This document shows positions 1 to 6,437 of a stretch of 10,482 nt of DNA, in pieces. Under the pieces are notes generated by a model. The model saw only the letters and a program-made list of their open reading frames with translations, did not search any database and was not told the origin of the DNA. Source of the stretch: ARS21 sp964615505 (GTDB lineage: Archaea > Nanobdellota > Nanobdellia > UBA10117 > ARS21); the NCBI GenBank assembly GCA_964615505.1, contig CAZTOR010000013.1, forward strand, positions 1-10,482, given 5' to 3'. How positions within the stretch are numbered: position 1 is the first letter of the stretch; the number at the start of each line of letters is the position of its first letter. A program made the position numbers and the translations under genes.

Positions 1-10
1 TTTAGGCTTC

Positions 11-343
11 TTATGCTTCGTTTTCTTCAAATTTATACCCATATTCCTCTTCAATAACGTGATTACATACCTGAGCTACGCCAAATTGAAGAAGTTCAGC
101 AGTCGGATCCTCATAAACCGATTCTGCAACCATATCAACTAACTCTATTGATTCATCAGAAAGCACATAACTGGAACCACGTTGACCACCAATATATTGG
201 GAAACTGTTGAAGTTTGAGAGTCCATTAAGTCCGCAATTTCTCTTTGTGTCATACCTCGATTTACAAGTTCTTTGGCTACTGCAGCCTTAATAGAATGAA
301 TTGCAGTTTTAGCAATAAATTCATGGGGAAAAATTAACGCCAT
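11..343 (-). CDS. COG2522-like archaeal HTH transcriptional regulator
   Basis: A 110-residue protein with a helix-turn-helix of the XRE/Cro type at about residues 20-55. The segment AKELVNRGMTQREIADLMDS followed by TVSQYIGGQRG reads as two helices with a recognition helix, and it resembles the archaeal predicted-regulator family COG2522. Family members usually begin with a short P-C-E motif; here the equivalent is FPHEF, so the cysteine is a histidine, and only one Cys (VCNHV) remains in the C-terminal helical half. The ATG at 343 is favoured because a TATA-like element sits about 26 nt upstream, which gives a leaderless mRNA. The likely role is DNA binding in the cytoplasm; the target and effector are unknown. 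It is confident as an HTH protein and less certain as to exact family. Confidence 0.8.
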   Translation of the reverse strand: MALIFPHEFIAKTAIHSIKAAVAKELVNRGMTQREIADLMDSQTSTVSQYIGGQRGSSYVLSDESIELVDMVAESVYEDPTAELLQFGVAQVCNHVIEEEYGYKFEENEA

Positions 344-364
344 TTTAATAAATGCATCAGTTCA

Positions 365-373
365 AATATAAAT
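365..373 (-). promoter_or_regulatory. TATA box of the HTH regulator gene
   Basis: Minus-strand ATTTATATT is centred about 26 nt upstream of the ATG at 343. That is the distance expected when transcription starts at or next to the start codon. Confidence 0.55.
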
Positions 374-382
374 ATTTTCGTA

Positions 383-667
383 CTATGCAAATGTTCTCAC
401 GAATCGTTTAGTAAGTAATCCGCTCACAAAAAGTAAACCAATTCCTATTGCAATTGATTCGCTGAGTTCAAGATTATTTGTTGCAAATCTTGAAATTCCG
501 CTCCAAATTAAAACAATTCCAGTTATACCTACAAATCCTAGAAAAATTCTACGTATACTTTTCTTCTGTTCACGCAATCTTTTGGCACGTTTCCTCCGCC
601 GTCTCTGACTCCTCATTCTATTTTTTATTTTAATTAAACGTGCACTCAGAGAATTATACATTGCCAT
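383..667 (-). CDS. small basic protein with two membrane helices, unknown function
   Basis: I do not recognise this protein. It has a strongly basic N-terminal segment (runs of R and K over about residues 10-40), then a hydrophobic helix ending in VLIWSG and a second hydrophobic helix before the basic C-terminus LTKRFVRTFA. The shape is a membrane hairpin with a positively charged cytoplasmic tail. The frame is open to an ATG at 685 (100 residues), but the TATA-like element is only about 10 nt from that codon and about 28 nt from the ATG at 667. The leaderless start at 667 (94 residues, MAMYNSL...) is therefore preferred. Its WSG-L-E-hydrophobic layout resembles the 58-residue ORF at 1026-1202 on the other side of tRNA-Cys. 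Function is unknown. Confidence 0.6.
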   Translation of the reverse strand: MAMYNSLSARLIKIKNRMRSQRRRRKRAKRLREQKKSIRRIFLGFVGITGIVLIWSGISRFATNNLELSESIAIGIGLLFVSGLLTKRFVRTFA

Positions 668-690
668 CTGCTTTGAAAGACACATTTCTT

Positions 691-698
691 GTATAAAA
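691..698 (-). promoter_or_regulatory. TATA box of the basic membrane protein gene
   Basis: Minus-strand TTTTATAC is centred about 28 nt upstream of the ATG at 667 and only about 10 nt upstream of the ATG at 685. This spacing is what decides the start call. Confidence 0.5.
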
Positions 699-714
699 AA
701 CTATATCAAAATCA

Positions 715-722
715 TTTTAAAG
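715..722 (+). promoter_or_regulatory. TATA box of tRNA-Cys
   Basis: TTTTAAAG is centred about 26 nt upstream of the first base of the mature tRNA, the usual archaeal spacing for a tRNA promoter. Confidence 0.45.
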
Positions 723-744
723 GGACTTTCACTGAAAAGGTCAT

Positions 745-818
745 GGGCGGGTCGCCAAGTCCGGTAAGGCAACGGGTTGCAGTCCCGTCATTCGGGGGTT
801 CAAATCCCTCCCCGCCCT
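745..818 (+). tRNA. tRNA-Cys (GCA)
   Basis: A complete cloverleaf is visible. The acceptor stem is GGGCGGG/CCCGCCC, the D arm has a 3-bp GCC/GGC stem, and the anticodon stem ACGGG/CCCGT encloses loop TTGCAGT with anticodon GCA at 779-781. The variable loop has 5 nt and the T arm loop is TTCAAAT. Discriminator base U73 is a known cysteine identity element. There is no intron and no encoded CCA. It lies about 370 bp from cysS, separated by two small ORFs. Confidence 0.97.
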
Positions 819-822
819 TAAC

Positions 823-830
823 TTTAAAAA
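823..830 (+). promoter_or_regulatory. TATA box of the 47-codon ORF
   Basis: TTTAAAAA is centred about 25 nt upstream of the ATG at 852 and starts 5 nt after the tRNA-Cys 3' end. The A-rich composition makes chance occurrence possible. Confidence 0.35.
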
Positions 831-851
831 ATAATGGAACCAGATAATAAT

Positions 852-995
852 ATGAAAATAAAACTTATTTTACATGACGAAAATTTTATGCCAAAAATTC
901 AGAGTACCGACTTACCTAAAAAATTAGAAAATCAAGTTCTAACAGAAAACAAAATAAAATCGAAGTTATATATTCTTGATCGTTTGGTCAAGTAA
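852..995 (+). CDS. small hypothetical protein, 47 residues
   Basis: A short ORF that reads MKIKLILHDENFMPKI and ends in KSKLYILDRLVK. It is hydrophilic, rich in K, L and I, and has no recognisable domain or membrane helix. An in-frame ATG at 834 would add six residues, but the TATA-like element at 823-830 is about 25 nt from 852, which matches the leaderless spacing of the neighbours. Support is promoter spacing and position only: the ORF fills an otherwise empty stretch between tRNA-Cys and the next small gene. It could be a chance ORF. Confidence 0.35.
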   Translation: MKIKLILHDENFMPKIQSTDLPKKLENQVLTENKIKSKLYILDRLVK

Positions 996-998
996 AGA

Positions 999-1006
999 TT
1001 ATATAG
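999..1006 (+). promoter_or_regulatory. TATA box of the 58-codon membrane ORF
   Basis: TTATATAG, a strong archaeal TATA match, is centred about 24 nt upstream of the ATG at 1026. Confidence 0.55.
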
Positions 1007-1025
1007 TTTTCAAACATAAGTTAAT

Positions 1026-1202
1026 ATGGCAAAAATGTCTAAGGCTGCATCAATGAACTACACTTATGCAATCTATGGACTTGCTCTTCTTCTAATTGGT
1101 TGGATGTTATGGTCCGGCAGCTTTACTTTAGAACAAGGAGTTGGTGCATGGTTTGTTCTAATGGGTTTAAAGAAAGTACTGATGGGTTCTAATTGTTGTT
1201 AG
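1026..1202 (+). CDS. small two-helix membrane protein, 58 residues
   Basis: Starts MAKMSKAASMNYTYAIYGL and continues with a hydrophobic helix (about residues 14-29) ending in WMLWSG. A short LEQG turn leads to a second hydrophobic stretch (GAWFVLMGL) and a basic end KKVLMGSNCC. The sequence is clearly membrane-protein-like, and the strong TATA box at leaderless distance supports a real gene. Its last 14 nt overlap the 3' end of cysS on the other strand. It shares the helix-WSG-LE-helix layout with the protein at 383-667. Function is unknown; it would sit in the cytoplasmic membrane. Confidence 0.65.
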   Translation: MAKMSKAASMNYTYAIYGLALLLIGWMLWSGSFTLEQGVGAWFVLMGLKKVLMGSNCC

Positions 1203-2577
1203 AACGCTTAATTATTTGATAACCGTCAATTTCATCAAGAATTATATAGCCCAATTTCTCAATTTTTACCCGTACTTTATCGGATTCATCATATCTTTTT
1301 TCTGAACGAAGTTTTTCCCGCCTTTCAGCAAGATCAATTACTGGTTTTGGAATTTCTTCTCCGATTTTTGAAAAATCAAGACCTAATACTTCATCAAATT
1401 TTAGAATTAATGCGTATTTTTCTGAGTCAGATAATATATTATCTTTAACTAATCTAGCGAGAATGGATAATGCTTTAGGAGTATTGAAATCATCCGCTAA
1501 TGCTTCATCAAAATGAGTCAAGTAATCATTACCTTCAGATATTTTTGAAGGTTTAGCTTTAATCTTTGCAATAAATTGATTCAATTTATTACGTGCATGT
1601 TTAGCATTTTCTAATCCTTCTTTACTAAATAATACTTGCTTTCGATAATGTGTTCCAAGAGTTAAATATCTGTAATCTAATGGATGAAATCCATTTTTTT
1701 CGATTGAATCCAAAGTTAAAATGTTACCTTTCGATTTAGACATTTTAGATTTATCTTTGTTTACTAAGAATGCTGAATGAATCCAATAATTTACCCAAGG
1801 AGTTTGACCAAATGCAGATTCAGATTGCGCAATTTCATTATTGTGATGTATATGTGCTAAGTCTTCCCCACCCATATGAATATCAAAATGATTTCCCAGA
1901 TATTTTGAAGCCATCGCAGAACATTCGATATGCCATCCAGGATATCCTTTGCCCCACGGAGAATCCCATTTCATATCCTGATCTTGAAATTTAGATTTTG
2001 TAAACCACAATACAAAATCATGAGCATTACGTTTATTTCTGTCTTCATCAACTCTTGATTCACCTAGGTTTACAATTCCGCCTAATTTACCATATTTTTT
2101 TAATTGCGATGTATCGAAATATACATTTCCTCCCGAAACATAAGCAAAGCCATTAGATTCCAGTTTCCTAATCATTGAAATTTGTTCTTTGATATGAGCT
2201 GTTGCTTTTGGTAATTTGTCCGAAGGTTGAATATTTAATGAATCTAAATTTTTAATAAATGCATTAGTATAAAATTGCGCAATTTCCCAAACATTCTTTT
2301 TAGCTTTCTTAGCTGCCAAAACCAATTTATCATCTCCTTCATCAGCGTCAGAAGTCAGATGACCTACATCCGTAATGTTCATAATGTGATTAACTTTATA
2401 CCCTTTAAATTTCAGCGTCCGTTTCACAATATCTCCGACAATGAAAGTTCTCAAGTTTCCAATATGAACATAATCATAAACTGTTGGACCACAAGTATAA
2501 ATTTTTACAACATTTTTATCAATCGGTACAAATTTTTCTTTCTTTTTTGAAAGAGAATTAAACACTTGCAGACCCAT
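1189..2577 (-). CDS. cysS: cysteinyl-tRNA synthetase (class I)
   Basis: Charges tRNA-Cys with cysteine in the cytoplasm. From the start used here (462 residues) the class I catalytic fold shows the zinc cysteine in IYTCGPTVY (C29), the HIGH motif as HIGN (38-41), the second zinc cysteine in GWHIECSAMA (C219), the zinc His/Glu region in GGEDLAHIHHNNEIAQSE, and KMSKS at 278-282. The length is normal for CysRS, with a C-terminal helical anticodon-binding part. The frame is open to an ATG at 2592, but a TATA-like element is about 25 nt upstream of the ATG at 2577. MGLQVFNSLSKKK from 2577 also matches the usual CysRS beginning. The gene diverges from the HIT gene and converges with the small membrane ORF (14-nt overlap). 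Confidence 0.96.
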   Translation of the reverse strand: MGLQVFNSLSKKKEKFVPIDKNVVKIYTCGPTVYDYVHIGNLRTFIVGDIVKRTLKFKGYKVNHIMNITDVGHLTSDADEGDDKLVLAAKKAKKNVWEIAQFYTNAFIKNLDSLNIQPSDKLPKATAHIKEQISMIRKLESNGFAYVSGGNVYFDTSQLKKYGKLGGIVNLGESRVDEDRNKRNAHDFVLWFTKSKFQDQDMKWDSPWGKGYPGWHIECSAMASKYLGNHFDIHMGGEDLAHIHHNNEIAQSESAFGQTPWVNYWIHSAFLVNKDKSKMSKSKGNILTLDSIEKNGFHPLDYRYLTLGTHYRKQVLFSKEGLENAKHARNKLNQFIAKIKAKPSKISEGNDYLTHFDEALADDFNTPKALSILARLVKDNILSDSEKYALILKFDEVLGLDFSKIGEEIPKPVIDLAERREKLRSEKRYDESDKVRVKIEKLGYIILDEIDGYQIIKRSNNN

Positions 2578-2598
2578 GCTATTAGATATCATTCAAGA

Positions 2599-2606
2599 TT
2601 ATAAAA
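2599..2606 (-). promoter_or_regulatory. TATA box of cysS
   Basis: Minus-strand TTTTATAA is centred about 25 nt upstream of the ATG at 2577 and about 10 nt from the ATG at 2592, so it supports the inner start. Confidence 0.5.
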
Positions 2607-2618
2607 ACTATGAAACTA

Positions 2619-2626
2619 TTATAAAT
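2619..2626 (+). promoter_or_regulatory. TATA box of the HIT-family gene
   Basis: TTATAAAT is centred about 24 nt upstream of the ATG at 2646. It is nearly back to back with the cysS box in a 68-bp divergent region. Read on the minus strand it lies about 30 nt from the 2592 ATG, so dual use is possible. Confidence 0.5.
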
Positions 2627-2645
2627 TTTTACATATAGCATAAAT

Positions 2646-3128
2646 ATGGCATCAATCTTTTCAAAAATCATTGCAGGCGAAATTCCTGGCTTTAAAATTT
2701 ACGAAGATAAGAAAGTGGTAGCAATTTTAGATATAAATCCGGTCAATGCGGGGCATGTTTTAGTAATTCCTCGAGAAGAATACGTAACTTTAATGGATAT
2801 GCCTGACAAATTAGCAGAGCATACAATCAATGTGGTCAAGTACCTTTCTTCTGAACTGCAACGAATTACAGGTGCACCGGGAATAAATGTATTTGTAAAT
2901 AATGGTCCGGCAGCAGGACAAGAAGTCCCTCACGTTCATTTTCATATAATTCCTCGTTTTGATGGCGACAACGCAGTACCTGATTGGAAACGGAACCAAA
3001 CAAATCCCGAAGATTTGAAAGAACTAGCAGATTTATTAACAAAATCAATCAAACCAAAAAAGAAGTCAAGAAAGGCCGGAAATAAGAAAATATCCAAAGT
3101 TAATGTAATTAAAAAGTTCAAAAATTAA
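2646..3128 (+). CDS. HIT-family (Hint-like) nucleotide hydrolase with basic tail
   Basis: A histidine-triad protein, probably hydrolysing phosphoramidate or similar bonds on nucleoside monophosphates. The domain spans residues 1-130 and carries the triad HVHFH at 96-100 in the context GQEVPHVHFHIIPRF. Other conserved segments are SIFSKIIAGEIP, LDINPVNAGHVLVIP and NVFVNNGPAAGQ. The N-terminal C-x-x-C zinc pair seen in many Hint proteins is S-x-x-S here. Residues 133-160 form an extra tail very rich in lysine, beyond the usual end of the fold, which may bind nucleic acid (inference). The last 4 nt overlap the convergent small membrane-anchored gene. Confidence 0.93.
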   Translation: MASIFSKIIAGEIPGFKIYEDKKVVAILDINPVNAGHVLVIPREEYVTLMDMPDKLAEHTINVVKYLSSELQRITGAPGINVFVNNGPAAGQEVPHVHFHIIPRFDGDNAVPDWKRNQTNPEDLKELADLLTKSIKPKKKSRKAGNKKISKVNVIKKFKN

Positions 3129-3430
3129 TGATTTCTAAAGAAGTGATATACGTCGTGGTTTAGCTTTGCAGACTCTAATGCTGCATGTAATTCGCCTTTA
3201 TGTAAATGAGCTCTTGCCTGTTCTCTATTTTCTGTGGGAACTTGTTCTAAGTAAGCGTAAGTTGATTCAATTGTCTTAACTGCGTTCTCAGTAAAAGCAT
3301 TTTTTTCAGCATGAAGACTGTGATCTCGTGTTCTAACAACACCCATACTCATAAGTGACCAAATTATTGCAAAAAATCCAACTAATCCCATAAGAACATA
3401 ATGCGGTGCTTCAAGAACTACCATTAACAT
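3125..3430 (-). CDS. small membrane-anchored helical protein, unknown
   Basis: A 101-residue protein that I do not recognise. One hydrophobic helix near the N-terminus (about residues 10-30, VLMGLVGFFAIIWSLMSMGVV) is followed by a soluble, charged, probably helical region with several His residues and an ending of YHFFRNH. The helix-rich 60-90 region (ENREQARAHLHKGELHAALESAK) looks like a helical hairpin, TPR-like in feel, but I do not claim that family. It lies 19 nt downstream of the prepilin peptidase stop and could be co-transcribed. Alternatively it could use the TATA-like element at the peptidase stop codon, about 23 nt upstream. An in-frame ATG at 3424 is an alternative start. Confidence 0.7.
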   Translation of the reverse strand: MLMVVLEAPHYVLMGLVGFFAIIWSLMSMGVVRTRDHSLHAEKNAFTENAVKTIESTYAYLEQVPTENREQARAHLHKGELHAALESAKLNHDVYHFFRNH

Positions 3431-3448
3431 AATTATGCTTCGCTCCTT

Positions 3449-3457
3449 TTTATATTT
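3449..3457 (-). promoter_or_regulatory. possible TATA box of the small membrane-anchored gene
   Basis: Minus-strand AATATAAAA lies over the stop codon of the peptidase gene and is centred about 23 nt from the ATG at 3430 (29 nt from 3424). An AGGAG just downstream is about 12 nt from the ATG, too far for a typical Shine-Dalgarno. Either route of expression is possible. Confidence 0.35.
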
Positions 3458-4250
3458 TACTTAGATATTCAGATAATATGGTAAAAATCAAATCACCAAA
3501 TTTCATTGTCAGTAAAAATGCAATTAGAAATGCCGGTCCGAATGCGACACCGGATTTAACATTTATTGTTTTTCTAAAATATTTTCTGATCAACAGAATA
3601 TCTTTCTTAGAAACTCCTGTTGTTTTTGGTTTGAATATAACTTTACCTCTATATTTTAAATTATCCATAACCCAATCACCTTCAACTAAATCGTTTGGTC
3701 GAATCTTTTTAACAAAGAAGTTATTCTGAACATGCATTGCTAAAATCAATATTATCAAAACTCCTAATGCTGCACCCAATATATACAGTTTACCAAAGAT
3801 TAATGTTACAGAAAAAAGCATTAGATATTTCAGTATAGGTAGGTCTGAATCAATCTTATTGAAGTGTACAATACTCTCTTTAATTAAGAAGAGTGTGCTA
3901 TAAATTCCTCCGGCAATCATTAAGTTTACAATGAAACTTACTATAAACGGATAAGGGGCATTTAAAGTGTACAGAGGCAACATGGCGCTCATACCCATCA
4001 ATAATTTTGAATCTCCGCCGCCCCATTGGCCACTATAATACATTATAATACCAAAAGCCGTTGCAATTGCTAATGAAATAAATAATTTTGATATTAAGAA
4101 GCCTCCATTTATACTAAGTAAAACATGAGCACCAATCCCAAAAAATATCAAGAAATGAGTTATTGCATCCGGTATTTCAAAAGTTTTCAAATCAATAATT
4201 GTTGAAATGATTAATGCAACTAAAACAATCCCAATAAATAATTCAAGCAT
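3450..4250 (-). CDS. archaeal prepilin/preflagellin peptidase, A24 family
   Basis: A polytopic membrane aspartyl protease that would cut class III signal peptides from archaellins and pilins on the cytoplasmic side. Both catalytic aspartates are visible: D20 in DLKTFEIPD and D80 in the GxGD motif (GGGD, 77-80). About six hydrophobic segments span residues 3-17, 31-47, 55-72, 103-122, 142-172 and 235-262. A cytoplasmic insert, about 178-232, precedes the last helix. The C-terminal region with NDLVEGDW and GVAFGPAFLIAF is typical of the archaeal A24 C-terminal type II domain (PF06847). It sits 23 nt after radA, yet no pilin or archaellin gene is in the window. A TATA-like sequence at the radA stop may give it its own leaderless promoter. 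Confidence 0.9.
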   Translation of the reverse strand: MLELFIGIVLVALIISTIIDLKTFEIPDAITHFLIFFGIGAHVLLSINGGFLISKLFISLAIATAFGIIMYYSGQWGGGDSKLLMGMSAMLPLYTLNAPYPFIVSFIVNLMIAGGIYSTLFLIKESIVHFNKIDSDLPILKYLMLFSVTLIFGKLYILGAALGVLIILILAMHVQNNFFVKKIRPNDLVEGDWVMDNLKYRGKVIFKPKTTGVSKKDILLIRKYFRKTINVKSGVAFGPAFLIAFLLTMKFGDLIFTILSEYLSKI

Positions 4251-4270
4251 AATAAACTAAGCTGAAGAAG

Positions 4271-4280
4271 TTTTTAAGCT
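4271..4280 (-). promoter_or_regulatory. possible TATA box of the prepilin peptidase gene
   Basis: Minus-strand AGCTTAAAAA covers the radA stop codon and is centred about 25 nt upstream of the ATG at 4250. No Shine-Dalgarno is visible before that ATG, which favours a leaderless internal promoter over simple operon translation. Confidence 0.35.
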
Positions 4281-5260
4281 TCTTCAATTCCTTTTTCAGT
4301 AATATTAAATATTATTTCACCTTCAGGCAAATAAGGTGAGTCAACCAATCTAGCAACTCTCTTCCCTGCTTTACCTTTTCTTAAGTAAACTCTAAACTGC
4401 GATGCATGTCCGAGAATATGCCCACCTATTGCTTTTGTCGGATTACCAAAGAACACGGCTGGATTTGATTGGACTTGATTCGTTAAGTAAATTGCCAAAT
4501 TGTACTTATCGGCAACTCGTTGAAGAGAGTGTAGGTGTCTATTTAGTTTCTGTTGTCGAGTGGCCAAAGTACCTCGACCTGCATATTCAGATCTAAATAA
4601 ACTCATCAAGGAATCTACAATAACTAAACCAATTTTTTTACCGTGTTTGTTAATTACTTCATCGATCTTATCAACTAATAACATTTGATGGTCGGAAGTA
4701 TAAGCTCTTGCTACCATAATTCTTGATAAAACCTTTTTAGGATCTATCCCTCGTGATTCACACATTTGAGTAATTCTTTCAGGTCTAAATGTGTTTTCAG
4801 TATCAATGAATAGAACATCCTTGTTTAGACCACCTTCTTTCTTAGGGAGCTGACAAGTAATTGCTAACATCATAGCAAGTTGACTTTTTCCGGAACCAAA
4901 TTCTCCAAAGGCCTCAGTAATACTCTGAGTTTCTACGCCGCCTCCGAGTAATTCATTAAACGACTCTGATCCAGTAGTAATTCTTTCAATATTTTTCCTC
5001 TTTTCAACTAATTCTGCACCAGTTATGAATCCCATATCCATTGCGTTTCGTGCAGCAATTTGAGCTTTAGTGGCAGATGCAGCACTCATTCCGCTCGCCT
5101 CAGAAAGCTCTGAAGTTGGAGCGACAGCTATAGACATGACTGTATCATATCCTGCATCTCGTAATTTATCTGCAGTCATAGGCCCAACACCGGGCAAATC
5201 TTCAATATCAACCGTTTCGTCCTCAGTCTCAACAATTTCTTCTTCTTTATTTTTAGCCAT
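4274..5260 (-). CDS. radA: archaeal DNA repair and recombination recombinase RadA
   Basis: The archaeal RecA/Rad51 homologue, an ATPase that forms filaments on ssDNA and catalyses strand exchange. At 328 residues it is full length. After an acidic leader, an HhH DNA-binding domain spans residues 19-75 (DLPGVGPMTADKLRDAGYDT). A linker then carries the polymerisation motif position F78, with FITG where FxxA is usual. Walker A is GEFGSGKS (119-126), Walker B is LVIVDS (212-217), and the L2 region NPAVFFGNPTKAIGGHILGH follows near 266-285. The ATG at 5260 lies inside the end of the RPA gene (8-nt overlap). It has a GAGG Shine-Dalgarno 8 nt upstream, which points to coupled translation in an RPA-radA operon. 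Confidence 0.98.
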   Translation of the reverse strand: MAKNKEEEIVETEDETVDIEDLPGVGPMTADKLRDAGYDTVMSIAVAPTSELSEASGMSAASATKAQIAARNAMDMGFITGAELVEKRKNIERITTGSESFNELLGGGVETQSITEAFGEFGSGKSQLAMMLAITCQLPKKEGGLNKDVLFIDTENTFRPERITQMCESRGIDPKKVLSRIMVARAYTSDHQMLLVDKIDEVINKHGKKIGLVIVDSLMSLFRSEYAGRGTLATRQQKLNRHLHSLQRVADKYNLAIYLTNQVQSNPAVFFGNPTKAIGGHILGHASQFRVYLRKGKAGKRVARLVDSPYLPEGEIIFNITEKGIEEA

Positions 5261-6236
5261 TATTTAACCTCGCAATCATTTCGTTAGCATCTTTAAGTTT
5301 AATAGAATTAATATTCATTTCAACTCTATCGTAATTTTTATTTTCTTTGATCATTCCTGAAGCTTCTACCATTTTCCCCAAAATTTCCGTTCCAATATTA
5401 TCGCTTCCTTGTGCAGCAATCAAATCTTGAATTGTATCTGCATTTTCCCCAAGTAGCTTTTCTCCCAACTCACCAAAACAAGTTGCACGAACATTTCCTT
5501 TACCATCGTCTAATACAAAGTTAAGAATCATAGTTGTTTTCGGCGATTCAACTTTTCCGTGAGTTTGGCACTCATTTGTTTCTGAAACCTTACGTCTACA
5601 TTCACCACAGGCGTTATAGAAACGAGGTTCACTAACTGCAACAATAGTACCAAAGACAGTTACAGGTGCACCCAGAGTAGGATTCGATAAATCTGTCTCT
5701 ACGGATTCAATAGGAGCATTAACATCTACAGCTAATTCGTCTTGATTAATAATAATTTGACTTCGACTATTCAATTGCAAATCTTTACCCGTATAACTAT
5801 TTTCTCTGATTGAGCAATTTTTTATCCTAACAACTGATCCAACTTCCAATCGTTTTTCAGTTATTAACTCAGTTCTTTTGTCCCAAAGTGTTGTTCTAAT
5901 ACTTCCCGTCAAATCTTGTAGCATGATAGGGATAAAAGGAACATCTCGACCGTCTCTTGAAAAACTCCGAGCGTCAAAAATACGTGAAACTTTAGCAATT
6001 AATTCAACACCACTCATACCCGGATGCAAATCTTTAATTTCTAATATTTTTGTTGCAGGGTCTTCAAATACTTTAATTCCTTTTTCAGAAGCAACCATAA
6101 ATGCTGCACCTTCTCGAGAAACAATTTCATCAAATGCCTTCATCTTATCATCGATTTTTGCATTAACTTCCGCTTCACTCATTCCGCTTTGGGCAACAAT
6201 TTTCTTAATAACTTCTTCTAATGGAATTTTTATCAT
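5253..6236 (-). CDS. archaeal single-stranded DNA-binding protein, RPA-type, with zinc finger
   Basis: Binds ssDNA in replication and recombination and presumably hands it to RadA. In 327 residues I see an N-terminal helical region (1-60) and a first OB fold at about 73-165 (HPGMSGVELIAKVSRIF through RTTLWDK). A second OB fold at about 188-315 contains a zinc-finger insert with C210, C213, C223 and H226 (CGECRRK then CQTH). This OB-plus-zinc arrangement is that of archaeal RPA41-like proteins. The ATG at 6236 has a TATA element about 25 nt upstream, and the gene heads an operon with radA. Confidence 0.93.
   Translation of the reverse strand: MIKIPLEEVIKKIVAQSGMSEAEVNAKIDDKMKAFDEIVSREGAAFMVASEKGIKVFEDPATKILEIKDLHPGMSGVELIAKVSRIFDARSFSRDGRDVPFIPIMLQDLTGSIRTTLWDKRTELITEKRLEVGSVVRIKNCSIRENSYTGKDLQLNSRSQIIINQDELAVDVNAPIESVETDLSNPTLGAPVTVFGTIVAVSEPRFYNACGECRRKVSETNECQTHGKVESPKTTMILNFVLDDGKGNVRATCFGELGEKLLGENADTIQDLIAAQGSDNIGTEILGKMVEASGMIKENKNYDRVEMNINSIKLKDANEMIARLNNG
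5269..5272 (-). promoter_or_regulatory. Shine-Dalgarno of radA
   Basis: Minus-strand GAGG lies inside the last codons of the RPA gene, 8 nt upstream of the radA ATG. No TATA-like element lies at leaderless distance here, so radA is probably translated from the RPA transcript. Confidence 0.6.
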
Positions 6237-6252
6237 GGATTTTTCAGACTAA

Positions 6253-6264
6253 TTTATATTTTAA
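6253..6264 (-). promoter_or_regulatory. TATA box of the RPA-radA operon
   Basis: Minus-strand TTAAAATATAAA lies 20-28 nt upstream of the ATG at 6236. It is flanked by GTCTGA-type repeats at 6244-6250 and 6274-6285. Confidence 0.55.
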
Positions 6265-6273
6265 GTCTTTGTC

Positions 6274-6285
6274 GTCTGAACAGAC
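6274..6285. repeat. GTCTG-AA-CAGAC palindrome in the RPA promoter
   Basis: GTCTGAACAGAC is a perfect inverted repeat with a 2-nt centre, just upstream of the RPA TATA box. A half-site (TCAGACT) recurs at 6244-6250, between the TATA box and the start codon. It is a candidate operator for a dimeric regulator; no known archaeal consensus is claimed. Confidence 0.35.
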
Positions 6286-6313
6286 ATTACTTCAAATTCC
6301 TCGTCGAGAAAGA

Positions 6314-6321
6314 TTTATTAA
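6314..6321 (+). promoter_or_regulatory. TATA box of tRNA-Ser
   Basis: TTTATTAA is centred about 27 nt upstream of the tRNA-Ser 5' end. Confidence 0.4.
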
Positions 6322-6344
6322 TCAATTATTTATGAAAAAACTGT

Positions 6345-6426
6345 GCCAACGTCGCATAATCTGGTATTGCGCTCGCCTCGAAAGCGAGTTCCATCGGAAT
6401 TGCAGGTTCGAATCCTGCCGTTGGCG
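6345..6426 (+). tRNA. tRNA-Ser (CGA)
   Basis: A class II tRNA with acceptor stem GCCAACG/CGTTGGC. The anticodon stem CTCGC/GCGAG encloses loop CTCGAAA, with anticodon CGA at 6379-6381. The long variable arm TTCC-ATC-GGAA is typical of serine, and the T arm is GCAGG-TTCGAAT-CCTGC. The discriminator is G73. There is no intron and no encoded CCA. Confidence 0.97.
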
Positions 6427-6437
6427 TATAGATCAGA

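Noticed and set aside
834..995. Longer form of the small ORF starting at 834
   Set aside because: The TATA-like element would lie only about 8 nt from this ATG; 852 fits the spacing seen elsewhere.
1770..2550. Open frames on plus inside cysS
   Set aside because: They are antisense to a clear CysRS with all motifs; their sequences are low-complexity mirror frames.
3442..3446. AGGAG as Shine-Dalgarno for the 101-residue gene
   Set aside because: The spacing to the ATG is about 12 nt, longer than usual, and a TATA-like box fits at least as well; left as undecided rather than annotated.
4263..4286. TGAAGAAG/CTTCTTCA hairpin at the radA stop as a terminator
   Set aside because: The 8-bp AT-containing stem has no T-tract after it, and half of it is radA coding sequence (Glu-Glu codons). 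Probably a chance hairpin, and the loop doubles as the possible TATA box.
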